Shown piece after piece: positions 9,195-17,839 of a stretch of 64,000 bases of DNA. Positions within the stretch are counted from its first letter, which is position 1. The number at the start of each line of letters is the position of its first letter. Origin of the DNA: CAZSDU01 sp964605775 (GTDB taxonomy: Bacteria > Bacteroidota > Bacteroidia > Bacteroidales > FEN-979); NCBI GenBank assembly GCA_964605775.1, contig CAZSDU010000005.1, positions 70,700 to 134,699 on the forward strand, in the 5' to 3' direction. The notes below the pieces were generated by a model. It was not told the DNA's origin, ran no database searches, and saw only the letters and a list, made by a program, of their open reading frames with translations. The position numbers and the translations under genes are program-made.

Positions 9195-9959
9195 TTATTT
9201 CCGGGTAGCTTTTTTTATTACTTCCAGTTGATCAAGGGTATCCTGAACAAATGTAAAAATGGATTTTTTCAGCACTTCAGGATTTGTTTCGGTAGAAGAA
9301 GCAAAATGGTCAATAAAATTGTTAAGCCTTACCAGCAATCCCGATAATCTGTTGTAATTGACTTCCTGTTCCAGGGCATTATGCGGCAAGAATTTCACTA
9401 CCCCGCTGATCTTTTCCATTTCAGATCCGAAATTTGATTCCGTATGCATTAACACTTTTTTTTCTTTTAGAATCCTCCTGAACTTTTTTTCAGCCAGTTC
9501 AAAATCCGTTTTCAGGGCATTGACTTTTTCCGAGTTGATGGTTTCAACAGCTTTGCTTTGGCTGTGATGGCTACCGGTCTGTGTGATGAAACCGGTCAGG
9601 ACAATAGTAATCAAGGTGATAATGATAAGGATGGAAATGAAAACATTGACAGAAAAAGTCTGGGTAAAAAACAGATTGTACAGTAAGGTGATCAATCCAC
9701 CAAAAACCAGGTAATAAATCAGAATGCTGCCCACAGAGGCATAGGCCACACTTGAACTGCCGGTAATACCGGATCTGGCCTGCATCAATCCAATATAGAA
9801 AAAGAAAACCAGTTCAAGGAAACATACATAAGCAAGGTTGAAATAAAAAAGGGTGGTTTTTTCCGGATCAGTATTCAGAAAGTAAAACAAAAAGACAGTT
9901 ACTGCAATCACGGCGACAGCCATCAGGGCTGTAAGAACAGGGAACTTTGATGTTTTCAT
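9195..9959 (-). CDS. Membrane protein with four N-terminal helices and a helical tail
   Basis: A 254-residue protein. Four hydrophobic segments (about 8-28, 39-60, 72-97 and 105-126) are followed by a cytoplasmic, mostly helical region (about 140-250) rich in charged residues and likely to form coiled coil. I do not recognise a named family. It sits between the SPFH-GYF_2 gene (19 nt upstream) and the zinc-ribbon/TPR gene (3 nt downstream), so it is probably a membrane partner of the SPFH scaffold. Confidence 0.78.
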   Translation of the reverse strand: MKTSKFPVLTALMAVAVIAVTVFLFYFLNTDPEKTTLFYFNLAYVCFLELVFFFYIGLMQARSGITGSSSVAYASVGSILIYYLVFGGLITLLYNLFFTQTFSVNVFISILIIITLITIVLTGFITQTGSHHSQSKAVETINSEKVNALKTDFELAEKKFRRILKEKKVLMHTESNFGSEMEKISGVVKFLPHNALEQEVNYNRLSGLLVRLNNFIDHFASSTETNPEVLKKSIFTFVQDTLDQLEVIKKATRK

Positions 9960-9978
9960 ATTACCTGGGAATTAAGTG

Positions 9979-11193
9979 TTACAAGCTTGGTGGTGGCGGA
10001 GGTGGTGGCGGGGGTACAGCTCCGAAGACCTGCTGAAGTTCAGGCTGATTGCCGGCTTTATCCCATTGTGCCATCCCGGGCCTCCAAACCATAGTATCCC
10101 TGTTTATCTGTGATTTTTGGGCAAATTCAGCCAACTGGTTCAGATTAAACGGACCTTGTTGGACATTGTTCACCAGAACATGAAACAAAAGCATCGGGGG
10201 AGGTGGGGGAACGTTGGGGGGAACATTGGGGTTAAGACCGGGAGGGGGATTAACATTTACCTGATTGCCGATGCTTCCCATCTGACTTCCGAAGGCGCCT
10301 CCGATCCCCACACCCATGCCAAGTCCGATACCGGCACCCATCACGCCTCCGGCAGACCCTTCATTCCCGGCAGCCGTTTCCATGACATCAAACGAACGTT
10401 GCTGAGCATAGGTGAACCCTTCGATTTCCCTTTGCAATTTATTGGCCATGGCATTGTTGATCTGTTCCACCTGGGGATGATCGGCAGGATAATTGATTGA
10501 TTCTGTATAGAAATTGGTGATCAGAATGCCATATTTTTCAAACTCCTCAAAAATCCTTTCCTTGCAAAGGTTAGAAACTTCATCCGTCTTTGCCGGAAGG
10601 TCGATCACCGATACTTTCTTCTCAACGATATATTTGGCAATGGTATCGCTCGTTTTGGTAATGATAAGGGAAGTAAACTGGTCAAGGATAGTCTGAGTGT
10701 CTGTAATATGCTGGGTCCCGACGATCTGATTCAGAAAATTCGTGGAATCTTTGATCTGTATCCCGAATTCCCCATAGGCTCTCACCGGAATGATAACGCC
10801 CCATTGCGGATCGCGTAAACTCATCGGAGTCTTGGTACCCCACTTCAGGTTACGCTTGACCGTTTTGTTGATATACCAGACTTCTGCAGTAAACGGTGTG
10901 TGACCACCGAAAGGCAGGTTGATCAGTTTCTGCAAAATCGGAATGTTACTGGTGGAAAGGGTATGGGTCCCCGGACCGAAAACATCCAGTGCCTTTCCGC
11001 CTTTAAAGAATACTGCTTCCTGGCTTTCATTGACAATAAGCTGAGCACCGATAGAAAGATTTTCATAGGGAAATTTCCATACCAGTTCTTCGGCAAGACC
11101 GTCATATTTAATACGGTCAATCATTCCTTTTCTTTCATCACCTTTTCCGTCAAAGGTTTCACCATCAGTACGCTGTTTGTTGAATATACCCAT
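9979..11193 (-). CDS. SPFH-domain protein with C-terminal GYF_2 domain
   Basis: A 404-residue protein. I take ATG 11193 (MGIFNKQRTDG) rather than the longer frame to 11268, because homologous SPFH proteins begin with this short head. The SPFH/band-7 region covers about residues 35-260 and matches the 'virion core protein-like' SPFH type. A Gly-rich linker (GAGIGLGMGVGIGG) and two proline runs bracket a GYF_2 domain (about 335-390; QQGPFNLNQLAEFA and WRPGMAQWDKAG). GYF_2 domains bind proline-rich peptides, and the protein itself supplies such runs, so self-association is possible. There is no TM segment. It heads an operon with two membrane proteins and a zinc-ribbon/TPR protein. Likely role: a scaffold on the inner membrane; substrate unknown. 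Confidence 0.88.
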   Translation of the reverse strand: MGIFNKQRTDGETFDGKGDERKGMIDRIKYDGLAEELVWKFPYENLSIGAQLIVNESQEAVFFKGGKALDVFGPGTHTLSTSNIPILQKLINLPFGGHTPFTAEVWYINKTVKRNLKWGTKTPMSLRDPQWGVIIPVRAYGEFGIQIKDSTNFLNQIVGTQHITDTQTILDQFTSLIITKTSDTIAKYIVEKKVSVIDLPAKTDEVSNLCKERIFEEFEKYGILITNFYTESINYPADHPQVEQINNAMANKLQREIEGFTYAQQRSFDVMETAAGNEGSAGGVMGAGIGLGMGVGIGGAFGSQMGSIGNQVNVNPPPGLNPNVPPNVPPPPPMLLFHVLVNNVQQGPFNLNQLAEFAQKSQINRDTMVWRPGMAQWDKAGNQPELQQVFGAVPPPPPPPPPSL

Positions 11194-11589
11194 AAAGAAC
11201 AATTTTATTGGGGAATGGAAAACAAATCGTGGTTTATAAAAATAATCATTTTCAATTATGGTATGCAAAAATAAATTTTTAATAATAATATCCTATATCC
11301 CGGGCTTTATATTTTCAAGCTTTTTGTTCATTTCCTGATCTGAATTTTTTTTATTTTCACATAACCTATTTATTTTTAAATAATTACACTTATAATTTAT
11401 ACCGATAAGAAATAATACCCTTATCCCTTAAATTTCTTTACTTTGCAGTGTCCTGAAGGACAAAACTGCATGAGAAACATTTTAACAGGGGAGTTCTCTT
11501 TTTAATCCCGGATTATCCTGCAATGACCGAAAAAATTTTCCATTTTGACAATGCTGATTTATTTTCGAATCCTTAAAATCTATCCTTTT
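11194..11589. other. Divergent intergenic region, no gene seen
   Basis: An AT-rich stretch of about 400 nt separates the start of the SPFH-GYF_2 operon from the prolyl oligopeptidase. It must hold both promoters. A loose plus-strand match (TACTTTG near 11439-11445) could be the -7 element of the peptidase gene, giving a leader of about 140 nt. No credible ORF, RNA gene or strong hairpin was seen. Confidence 0.5.
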
Positions 11590-13659
11590 ATGAAAAAAAA
11601 TCTGATGCTTTTTATTTTCGTTTTACCCCTATTTTGTCTGGGACAAGTCACCTTCAATCCGCCTAACACGGTAAAAAAACCCATTGTCGATACCCTCCAT
11701 GGATTCCTGCTGACCGATAATTACCGGTGGCTTGAGGATAAGACAGATCTTGATGTTATTGCCTGGACAAAAGCCCAACATGACTATACCGTTCAGTACC
11801 TGAATGCCACCCAGAAAACTCATTCAGGTCTCCGCGAAGAGGTTTCAGCCTATATCGACATGGATTATGAAGGCCCTCTGAGCAAAGAAGGGAAACGTGT
11901 ATTCCAGACCATTAAGCGAAAGGGTGACAAGCAATCCTCTGTGTACACAATCTTGGATGGTAAGAAAATTCAAATCTGGGATCCGGTAAAACTCGACACC
12001 TCCGGAAAAACCTCGACTACATCGGTTCAGTACACCTACGATGGTGAACGAGCTGCCGTGAGTGTACAAAAAAGCGGAGCAGAAATTTCCACTACATATA
12101 TCATTGATACCCGTAAAGGAAAGATCCTCTATCCTCCCCTGGAAAACATTTTCGGATATCAGTGGACGAAAGACCAACAACATGCTTATTTTACCATCCG
12201 CAGCCAGGCTGATATTGACAGCCAGTCCCCGCTGAAGACCTACCTCTGGAAGGTGGGCGATCCCGTTGAAAAGGCAGAATTTATCGGCACAACGAAGGAT
12301 GCAAAAGATTCTTATTATATCTACGATAACCGTTATAGTGAGGTAAGCTTTTTCGGGGAAAGCAATTTTAATGCGAATTCCTGCAAAATGAGGAAAACAG
12401 GGACCAGGGACGACGGTGTTCTGATTTATCAAAGCCAGGAATTCCAGGCATATCCTTGGGCTATTGGCGATAAACTCTATATCCTCACCAACGACCATGC
12501 ACCCAATTACCGCTTTATGGTGGCCAGTAAGGAAAAGCCCGCTTACAAAGATTGGCAGGTATTGATTCCTGAAGGTTCTACTGTTTTGCAAAACGTGGAA
12601 GTCCTGAGGGATGGAAGACTGATCCTCCAAGATAAAAAAGATATACAGAGCAGGCTCACACTCTGCGATGCGAAAGGACAGGTGATCAAACCCATTGCAT
12701 TACCTGAAATAGGGAATGTGAATTATGTGAATTACGACCGGGAAGAAGATTCCGTATATATCTACCTGAGTACTTTTACCTCACCCGGAAAAATGTACGT
12801 AGCCTCTCCTTCAAATTTCCAATGGAGACTGTACTATTCGAGGGAGCTGCCCATCGATATGAGCAATATAGTCGGGGAAGTCAAATTCTATTATTCAAAA
12901 GACAGCACCCGTATTCCATGTCTTGTCGTACACAGAAAAGACATGAAACTCAACGGGAATAACCCGGTATTTTTGACAGCTTACGGAGGTTTCAGGATTG
13001 GTATTTCGCCTAAGTACTATGGGTACTATGCCCCGTTTATCAATCGTGGCGGCGTGGTTGTTGAGCCGGGAATCCGTGGAGGAGATGAATATGGTGAAAA
13101 ATGGCATGAGGATGGCATGTTGCTGAATAAACAGAATTGCTTCGATGATTTCAACGCCTGTGCCGAATGGCTGGTCAGGGAAAAATATACCAATACCGGA
13201 AAAATAGTTGCAGAAGGCGGAAGTAACGGTGGTTTGCTAATGGGCGCCGTGGCTACCCAGCGGCCTGATCTATACAAAGCCGTCATTTGTGCCGTTCCCT
13301 TACTTGATATGATCCGTTTTCATAAATTTCTGATCGCCCGTTACTGGATCCCTGAATACGGTTCTTCCGAAAACGAAACTGATTTCAGGAATCTCTTAAG
13401 TTATTCCCCATACCATCATATACGGCAGGGGATCAACCTGCCTACTATGCTGATCAGAACAGGAGCCAATGACAGCCGTGTGGATCCGCTGCATGCCAAG
13501 AAATTCACCGCTGCACTGCAGAATAATCCCGGCCAGATAAATCCGGTATTGCTTTATATTGATTACAATGTAGGGCATGGTTCCGGACAGGCCACCAAAC
13601 AGCGGATTGACAACATCCTGGTTGATTTTGAATTTTTCATGAACCAACTCGGGATGTAA
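11590..13659 (+). CDS. Prolyl oligopeptidase, S9A family, exported
   Basis: A 689-residue serine peptidase that cleaves short peptides after proline. I choose ATG 11590 because a clear signal peptide follows (KKNLMLFIFVLPLFCLGQ), pointing to the periplasm. The N-terminal half is the seven-bladed propeller that filters substrate size; the C-terminal third is an alpha/beta hydrolase. The catalytic triad can be placed: Ser545 in GGSNGG, Asp628 in GANDSRVDP and His663 in VGHGSG. Length fits the family (about 690-710 aa). It is apparently monocistronic. Together with the M2 and S41 peptidases in the window it suggests growth on peptides. Confidence 0.96.
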   Translation: MKKNLMLFIFVLPLFCLGQVTFNPPNTVKKPIVDTLHGFLLTDNYRWLEDKTDLDVIAWTKAQHDYTVQYLNATQKTHSGLREEVSAYIDMDYEGPLSKEGKRVFQTIKRKGDKQSSVYTILDGKKIQIWDPVKLDTSGKTSTTSVQYTYDGERAAVSVQKSGAEISTTYIIDTRKGKILYPPLENIFGYQWTKDQQHAYFTIRSQADIDSQSPLKTYLWKVGDPVEKAEFIGTTKDAKDSYYIYDNRYSEVSFFGESNFNANSCKMRKTGTRDDGVLIYQSQEFQAYPWAIGDKLYILTNDHAPNYRFMVASKEKPAYKDWQVLIPEGSTVLQNVEVLRDGRLILQDKKDIQSRLTLCDAKGQVIKPIALPEIGNVNYVNYDREEDSVYIYLSTFTSPGKMYVASPSNFQWRLYYSRELPIDMSNIVGEVKFYYSKDSTRIPCLVVHRKDMKLNGNNPVFLTAYGGFRIGISPKYYGYYAPFINRGGVVVEPGIRGGDEYGEKWHEDGMLLNKQNCFDDFNACAEWLVREKYTNTGKIVAEGGSNGGLLMGAVATQRPDLYKAVICAVPLLDMIRFHKFLIARYWIPEYGSSENETDFRNLLSYSPYHHIRQGINLPTMLIRTGANDSRVDPLHAKKFTAALQNNPGQINPVLLYIDYNVGHGSGQATKQRIDNILVDFEFFMNQLGM

Positions 13660-13691
13660 TCATTTCATCTTTTTGAACCACATATACCAGG

Positions 13692-14250
13692 TTAACTGGT
13701 AAATGCCAGAATCATATGATTCTTTCCGTTTGCCTGCNNNNNNNNNNNNNNNNNNNNNNNNNNNNNNNNNNNNNNNNNNNNNNNNNNNNNNNNNNNNNNN
13801 NNNNNNNNNNNNNNNNNNNNNNNNNNNNNNNNNNNNNTTGCCTGCAAAGCAAGGAGGGTCCTTTTAATTTCATCCAGGTTCCTGCCCACATTGTCCGGAT
13901 AAAAGAAAAATGCACTGATGTGGTCATCCGGATCAATGATAAAAACGCCTCTTACATCTTTCGAGGAATTGGTAACCGGGTGTATCATTCCGTATTTATT
14001 CGAAATTTCAAGGCTATAATCGGAAATCAATGGAAAGTTCATTTTTACCGCATTTCTTCCTTTATATTCAATGGATTCTATTGATCTTACCCATTATGAC
14101 TATTCAGGTTGTCCGTCGATATAACAAGAATCTTGGTTTTCAGCCTTTCAAAATCATCCTGCAGACCGGCTAATTCAATTATTTCAGATGTATAGACCGG
14201 TGTAAAATCAGACGGGTGACTGAAAAGGATCTTCAATTTAAAAAACGGAA
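13692..14250 (-). pseudogene. Decayed 1-Cys peroxiredoxin, interrupted by assembly gap
   Basis: The minus strand clearly encodes peroxiredoxin (AhpC/TSA, 1-Cys Prx6-like) sequence in two frames. The upstream part reads KILFSHPSDFTPVYTSE, which is the active-site motif with the peroxidatic Cys replaced by Tyr, then LVISTDNLNSH. Near 14088-14095 one base is missing: the next frame continues WVRSIESIEYKGRNAVKMN and on to MNFPLISDYS, RGVFIIDPDDH and NVGRNLDEIKRTLLALQ. The N-terminal about 25-30 residues are absent, replaced by A/T-rich sequence with a stop. The C-terminal end is cut by 100 N; only a short uncertain tail follows. Truncation, frameshift and loss of the catalytic Cys together argue for a dead gene rather than a sequencing error. 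Confidence 0.82.
13738..13837. other. Assembly gap of exactly 100 N
   Basis: A run of 100 undetermined bases, the usual size for a gap of unknown length. The sequence TTGCCTGC is found immediately on both sides, so the two contigs may simply overlap by 8 bases and the true gap may be absent or negative. Confidence 0.95.
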
Positions 14251-14275
14251 TCCAAATTTTTTTAAAAAAAAATAC

Positions 14276-14306
14276 TTGACTTGCTCATTAAAATATATTA
14301 TCATTG
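14276..14306 (+). promoter_or_regulatory. Likely promoter of the SPFH/DUF1648 cluster
   Basis: TTG at 14276-14278, a 20-nt spacer and TATCATTG at 14299-14306 give a one-mismatch version of the Bacteroidota -33/-7 promoter, about 45 nt before the SPFH start codon. Confidence 0.4.
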
Positions 14307-14350
14307 CACAATCATTTTGATATTATATTAATATCGTAAAATTGCATATC

Positions 14351-15220
14351 ATGGAAAAAGAAAAAATTATTGCTGCCATTTCTGGATACAGAAGCATTCT
14401 GGTTATCATCATTTTACTGGGACTTGGAATCAGCCGGTTTGTTTTCTTCCCACCAACCCTCATTGGGACCATACTGGCTTTACTATGCATTGCTGTGGCC
14501 ATTTTCACCGCCATCGGGCTGATGGTGGTAAACCCCAATGAATCTTCGGTACTGATCCTTTTTGGTAAATATATAGGAACCATTAAATCAAATGGGTTCT
14601 TCTGGGTGAATCCTTTTTATACAAGGAAAAAGATATCCCTCAGGGCCAGAAATCTCAACCGTGAGCCGATCAAGGTGAACGACAAGCTCGGTAATCCCAT
14701 CATGATCGGTATTGTATTGGTATGGCGGGTGGAAAACACTTATAAAGCTGCTTTTGAAGTGGACGATTTCGCACATTTTGTCGATATCCAAAGCGAATCA
14801 GCAACCCGGAAGCTTGCCGGTCATTATGCTTATGACAACTTTGACGATGAGCAGAAAGAGATCACCTTGCGCGCAGGGGGCGAAGAAGTTCACCAGGCCC
14901 TGGAAAATGAACTCTCAGAACGCCTGGCCATGGCTGGCATTAAAGTACTTGAAGCCCGCATCAGTTATTTGGCTTATGCTTCAGAAATTGCCGGAGCTAT
15001 GTTGCGCCGCCAACAGGCAACAGCAGTAGTGGCTGCCCGCACAAAAATCGTGGAAGGGGCGGTCAGCATGGTCGAATTAGCGCTGGATCAACTCAGTAAA
15101 AAGCATGTGGTGGACCTGGATGAAGACAAAAAAGCTTCCATGGTTAGTAACTTGATGGTTGTACTTTGTTCCGACAAGGATACCACTCCCATTGTCAATA
15201 CAGGCACACTGCACCAATAA
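14351..15220 (+). CDS. SPFH/band-7 domain membrane protein
   Basis: A 289-residue protein; I use ATG 14351 (MEKEKIIAA) since the upstream in-frame codon is only TTG. Two hydrophobic segments (about 14-30 and 36-58) are followed by the motif VNPNESSVLILFGKYIGT that opens a band-7/SPFH domain (about 60-250). It ends in a helical region with ERLAMAGIKVLEARISYLAYASEIAG, typical of SPFH oligomerisation, then a short acidic tail. Family members form large membrane-associated rings or scaffolds. It is the first gene of a cluster with a small membrane protein (4 nt apart), a ribbon-helix-helix protein and a DUF1648 protein, an arrangement often seen in Bacteroidota. Confidence 0.93.
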   Translation: MEKEKIIAAISGYRSILVIIILLGLGISRFVFFPPTLIGTILALLCIAVAIFTAIGLMVVNPNESSVLILFGKYIGTIKSNGFFWVNPFYTRKKISLRARNLNREPIKVNDKLGNPIMIGIVLVWRVENTYKAAFEVDDFAHFVDIQSESATRKLAGHYAYDNFDDEQKEITLRAGGEEVHQALENELSERLAMAGIKVLEARISYLAYASEIAGAMLRRQQATAVVAARTKIVEGAVSMVELALDQLSKKHVVDLDEDKKASMVSNLMVVLCSDKDTTPIVNTGTLHQ

Positions 15221-15224
15221 GAAG

Positions 15225-15761
15225 ATGCCGGGATCGCTTTTTACCGAAACCCAGAAATTCGACCAGCCCTGGCTCAGGATAATGCTGGTCATGATTACTA
15301 TTCCACTGCTTGCCTTCTTTGGCATCGGAATCTATACACAAATAATCTGTGGCATCCCTTTCGGGAGCAAACCAGCACCCGATACCTTGTTGATCATCCT
15401 GGCCATTTTTATCTCCACGCTGGTTTTGGGACTCAACTTATTATTCCTGAAACTAAGGCTCATCCTGGAGATAACTGAAGAGGGACTGAACTACCGGATT
15501 CCTCCATTCATGAAGCGGAACAGAATCATTCGTAAAGAGGAGATCGAAGTGTATGCAATTCGTCAATACAGACCGGTTTCGGAATATGGAGGATGGGGAA
15601 TCCGCCAGGGTGGAAGCAAGACTGGTGATGCTTTTAATGTTAAAGGCAATATCGGTCTTCAGCTCAAACTTCGTAACGGGAAGAAAATTCTTTTTGGCAC
15701 AGGGCGTCCTGATGCGCTGCTGGCTGCGATGAACCGCATGATGAAAACAAATTTAAACTGA
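15225..15761 (+). CDS. Small two-helix membrane protein of the SPFH cluster
   Basis: A 178-residue protein starting at ATG 15225 (MPGSLFTETQKF), 4 nt after the SPFH stop; the longer frame from 15159 would overlap it. Two TM helices (about 18-38 and 53-76) precede a soluble beta-rich C-terminal domain with IRKEEIEVYAIRQYRPVSEYGGWGIR and a closing GKKILFGTGRPDALLAAM, which resembles a PH-like membrane-proximal fold. No enzymatic motif is visible. Co-translation with the SPFH gene suggests it is a partner or anchor for the SPFH assembly. Confidence 0.85.
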   Translation: MPGSLFTETQKFDQPWLRIMLVMITIPLLAFFGIGIYTQIICGIPFGSKPAPDTLLIILAIFISTLVLGLNLLFLKLRLILEITEEGLNYRIPPFMKRNRIIRKEEIEVYAIRQYRPVSEYGGWGIRQGGSKTGDAFNVKGNIGLQLKLRNGKKILFGTGRPDALLAAMNRMMKTNLN

Positions 15762-15769
15762 ACCACCCC

Positions 15770-15952
15770 ATGGCCGCAAAAAAGGTCTTTATGCTCCGGC
15801 TTGATCCGAAAGTTTACGAGGCGATGGAAAAATGGGCCGCCGATGAATTCCGTAGCGTCAACGGTCAGATCGAATGGTTAATCGATATTAAACTCAAGGA
15901 GCATAAACGGTCACCATGCCAGAAAACAACAAAACTGAAAAGCCATGATTAA
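15770..15952 (+). CDS. Arc-type ribbon-helix-helix protein
   Basis: A 60-residue protein. KVFMLRLDPKVYEAMEKWA is the beta-strand plus helix 1 of a ribbon-helix-helix fold, and FRSVNGQIEWLIDIKL gives helix 2, as in Arc/MetJ-like DNA-binding proteins and antitoxins. A basic tail follows. No toxin gene lies beside it; instead it sits 8 nt after the small membrane protein and 12 nt before the DUF1648 gene. Such a protein recurs in SPFH/DUF1648 clusters and may regulate this operon. That role is inference. Confidence 0.87.
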   Translation: MAAKKVFMLRLDPKVYEAMEKWAADEFRSVNGQIEWLIDIKLKEHKRSPCQKTTKLKSHD

Positions 15953-15964
15953 GCTGTTCCTTGT

Positions 15965-16495
15965 ATGATTATCCCGCGAAAAATAAGCCGGGAAAACAAA
16001 CAGGATCGTCCCAGGATTCGTCCGGAAATGGGTCCGCTTGACTGGCTGCTTGAGATTTTTTCCATGATGATTTTTCTGGCCTATCTCGGCTACATGATCT
16101 ACTATTACCCCCAACTTCCTGCTACCATTCCCGCTCATTTCATTGGGTCGGGGGAGGTAGATGGTTATTCCTCCAGGGGAAGCCTCTGGGTACTTCCGGC
16201 CATTACTTTTTTCACTTATGGTCTGCTCACCCTGATTGCCAGGGTTCCTCATACCTTCAACTTCACCGTCAGGATTACACCTGAAAACGCCATGCGGCAG
16301 TATACCCTGGCGCTCAGATTTATCCGCTTCATCAAAATGATGATCACTGCTGTTTTCTTCGTCATCAGTATGGCCATTATCCGGGTGGCCTTTAAACAGT
16401 CGGCCGGTATCGGGTTATGGTTTCTGCCCGTTTTTCTCGGTCTGACTTTTGTTCCCATCATGATTTACCTGCTCCTCTCCTCAAAGAAAAAATAA
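15965..16495 (+). CDS. DUF1648-domain membrane protein
   Basis: A 176-residue protein with four hydrophobic helices (about 30-48, 78-98, 121-143 and 151-171). The DUF1648 signature is present between TM1 and TM2: YPQLPATIPAHFIGSGEVDGY, in which PAHF-GSGEVDGY is diagnostic, although the domain is best known from SdpI-like immunity and transport proteins. It is the last gene of the SPFH cluster. In SdpI, DUF1648-type proteins give immunity to a membrane-active peptide; whether that applies here is unknown. Confidence 0.88.
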   Translation: MIIPRKISRENKQDRPRIRPEMGPLDWLLEIFSMMIFLAYLGYMIYYYPQLPATIPAHFIGSGEVDGYSSRGSLWVLPAITFFTYGLLTLIARVPHTFNFTVRITPENAMRQYTLALRFIRFIKMMITAVFFVISMAIIRVAFKQSAGIGLWFLPVFLGLTFVPIMIYLLLSSKKK

Positions 16496-16518
16496 TCACA
16501 GTCTGCCTGTCAATTTCT

Positions 16519-16526
16519 TATTTTTG
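16519..16526 (+). promoter_or_regulatory. tyrS promoter -7 element
   Basis: TATTTTTG matches TAnnTTTG. It lies 15 nt before the tyrS ATG, so the leader would be very short. No clear -33 TTG was seen. Confidence 0.5.
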
Positions 16527-16541
16527 TAAAAAAAAACACGC

Positions 16542-17822
16542 ATGAATTTTATTGAAGAACTCAGGTGGAGAGGAATGATCCATGACATGACACCGGGAAC
16601 GGAAGAGCAGCTTGCCCGAGAGACAACTGCTGCCTACATCGGCTATGATCCCACCAGCGATTCTTTACATATTGGCAACCTGGCTTCCATCATGATGCTG
16701 GTGCATTATCAAAGGGCCGGCCACAAGCCTTATGCCCTGGTGGGAGGCGCCACCGGAATGATTGGTGATCCATCAGGAAAGTCTGAAGAGAGAAATCTTC
16801 TGGATGAATCCGTTCTTCGCTACAATCAATCCTGCATCAAAAAGCAACTGGAGCGGTTTCTCGACTTCAATCCCGGTCCCAATTCTGCCGAAATGGTGAA
16901 TAATTTTGACTGGATGAATGAATTTTCATTCCTGCAATTTCTCAGGGATGTTGGCAAACACATCACCGTCAATTATATGATTGCCAAAGATTCTGTCAAA
17001 AAGCGCATGGAGTCAGGGAATGGTATCTCATTCACAGAGTTCAGCTACCAGCTTGTACAGGGTTATGATTTTTGCTGGTTATTTGAGCATCTGGGTGTTA
17101 AACTTCAGATGGGGGGATCTGACCAATGGGGAAATATTGTAACGGGTACCGAACTGATCCGGAGAAAACTTGGCGGAGAGGCTTATGCCCTTACCTGTCC
17201 GCTCATCACCAGGGCGGATGGAGGGAAGTTCGGGAAATCCGAAGCAGGAAATATATGGCTTGATCCCCGGAAAACTTCTCCCTATCACTTTTACCAGTTC
17301 TGGTTAAACACCAGTGATGCCGATGCGACTGAGTACATCAAGAAATTCACCCTTTTATCCAAGGACGAAATAGCAGCCCTTACACGCCAGCATGAAGAAG
17401 CCCCCCATCTGCGCATCCTACAGAAAACGCTCGCAAGCGACATCACCATCCGTGTCCACGGTGAATCGGATTTCCAGTCCGCTTTGGAAGCTTCAGAAAT
17501 ACTTTTTGGAAAAGGAACGGCAGAAACCCTTAAAAAGTTTTCAGAAGACACCCTGTTAAGCATTTTTGAAGGAGTTCCACGCTATGAAATCGCCCAAAGC
17601 GAAATCATAAAATCCATCAGTATTGTCGATTTCCTGGTGGAGAAAACACAGATTTTCCCTTCAAAAGGAGAAGCCCGTCGTATGCTGAAGGAAGGCGGGG
17701 TTCAGGTCAACAAAGAAAAAGTTGGGGAAGATTTTCTGGTGACTTCGGATACCCTTCTGGCCAATAATTATATGCTCGTTCAGAAAGGTAAAAAGAATTA
17801 TTACCTGGTTAAAGCCATTTAA
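16542..17822 (+). CDS. tyrS: Tyrosyl-tRNA synthetase
   Basis: Charges tRNA-Tyr with tyrosine in the cytoplasm. At 426 residues it has the normal bacterial TyrRS length. Class I signatures are present: HIGN at residues 43-46 and KFGKS at about 229-233, with the GGSDQWGNI tyrosine-pocket motif just before. The last about 65 residues form an S4 RNA-binding domain ([20 protein letters not shown]). The gene has its own promoter and is followed 17 nt later by a secreted T9SS protein. Confidence 0.98.
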   Translation: MNFIEELRWRGMIHDMTPGTEEQLARETTAAYIGYDPTSDSLHIGNLASIMMLVHYQRAGHKPYALVGGATGMIGDPSGKSEERNLLDESVLRYNQSCIKKQLERFLDFNPGPNSAEMVNNFDWMNEFSFLQFLRDVGKHITVNYMIAKDSVKKRMESGNGISFTEFSYQLVQGYDFCWLFEHLGVKLQMGGSDQWGNIVTGTELIRRKLGGEAYALTCPLITRADGGKFGKSEAGNIWLDPRKTSPYHFYQFWLNTSDADATEYIKKFTLLSKDEIAALTRQHEEAPHLRILQKTLASDITIRVHGESDFQSALEASEILFGKGTAETLKKFSEDTLLSIFEGVPRYEIAQSEIIKSISIVDFLVEKTQIFPSKGEARRMLKEGGVQVNKEKVGEDFLVTSDTLLANNYMLVQKGKKNYYLVKAI

Positions 17823-17839
17823 CATTAAATTAAACCTTG

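Noticed and set aside
11845..12630. Long open frame of 261 aa opposite the prolyl oligopeptidase
   Set aside because: Antisense shadow of a gene with an intact catalytic triad; no start signal or recognisable domain.
13692..14042. ORF that runs through the N-run
   Set aside because: The frame is open only because undetermined bases have no stops. Treated as part of the peroxiredoxin pseudogene.
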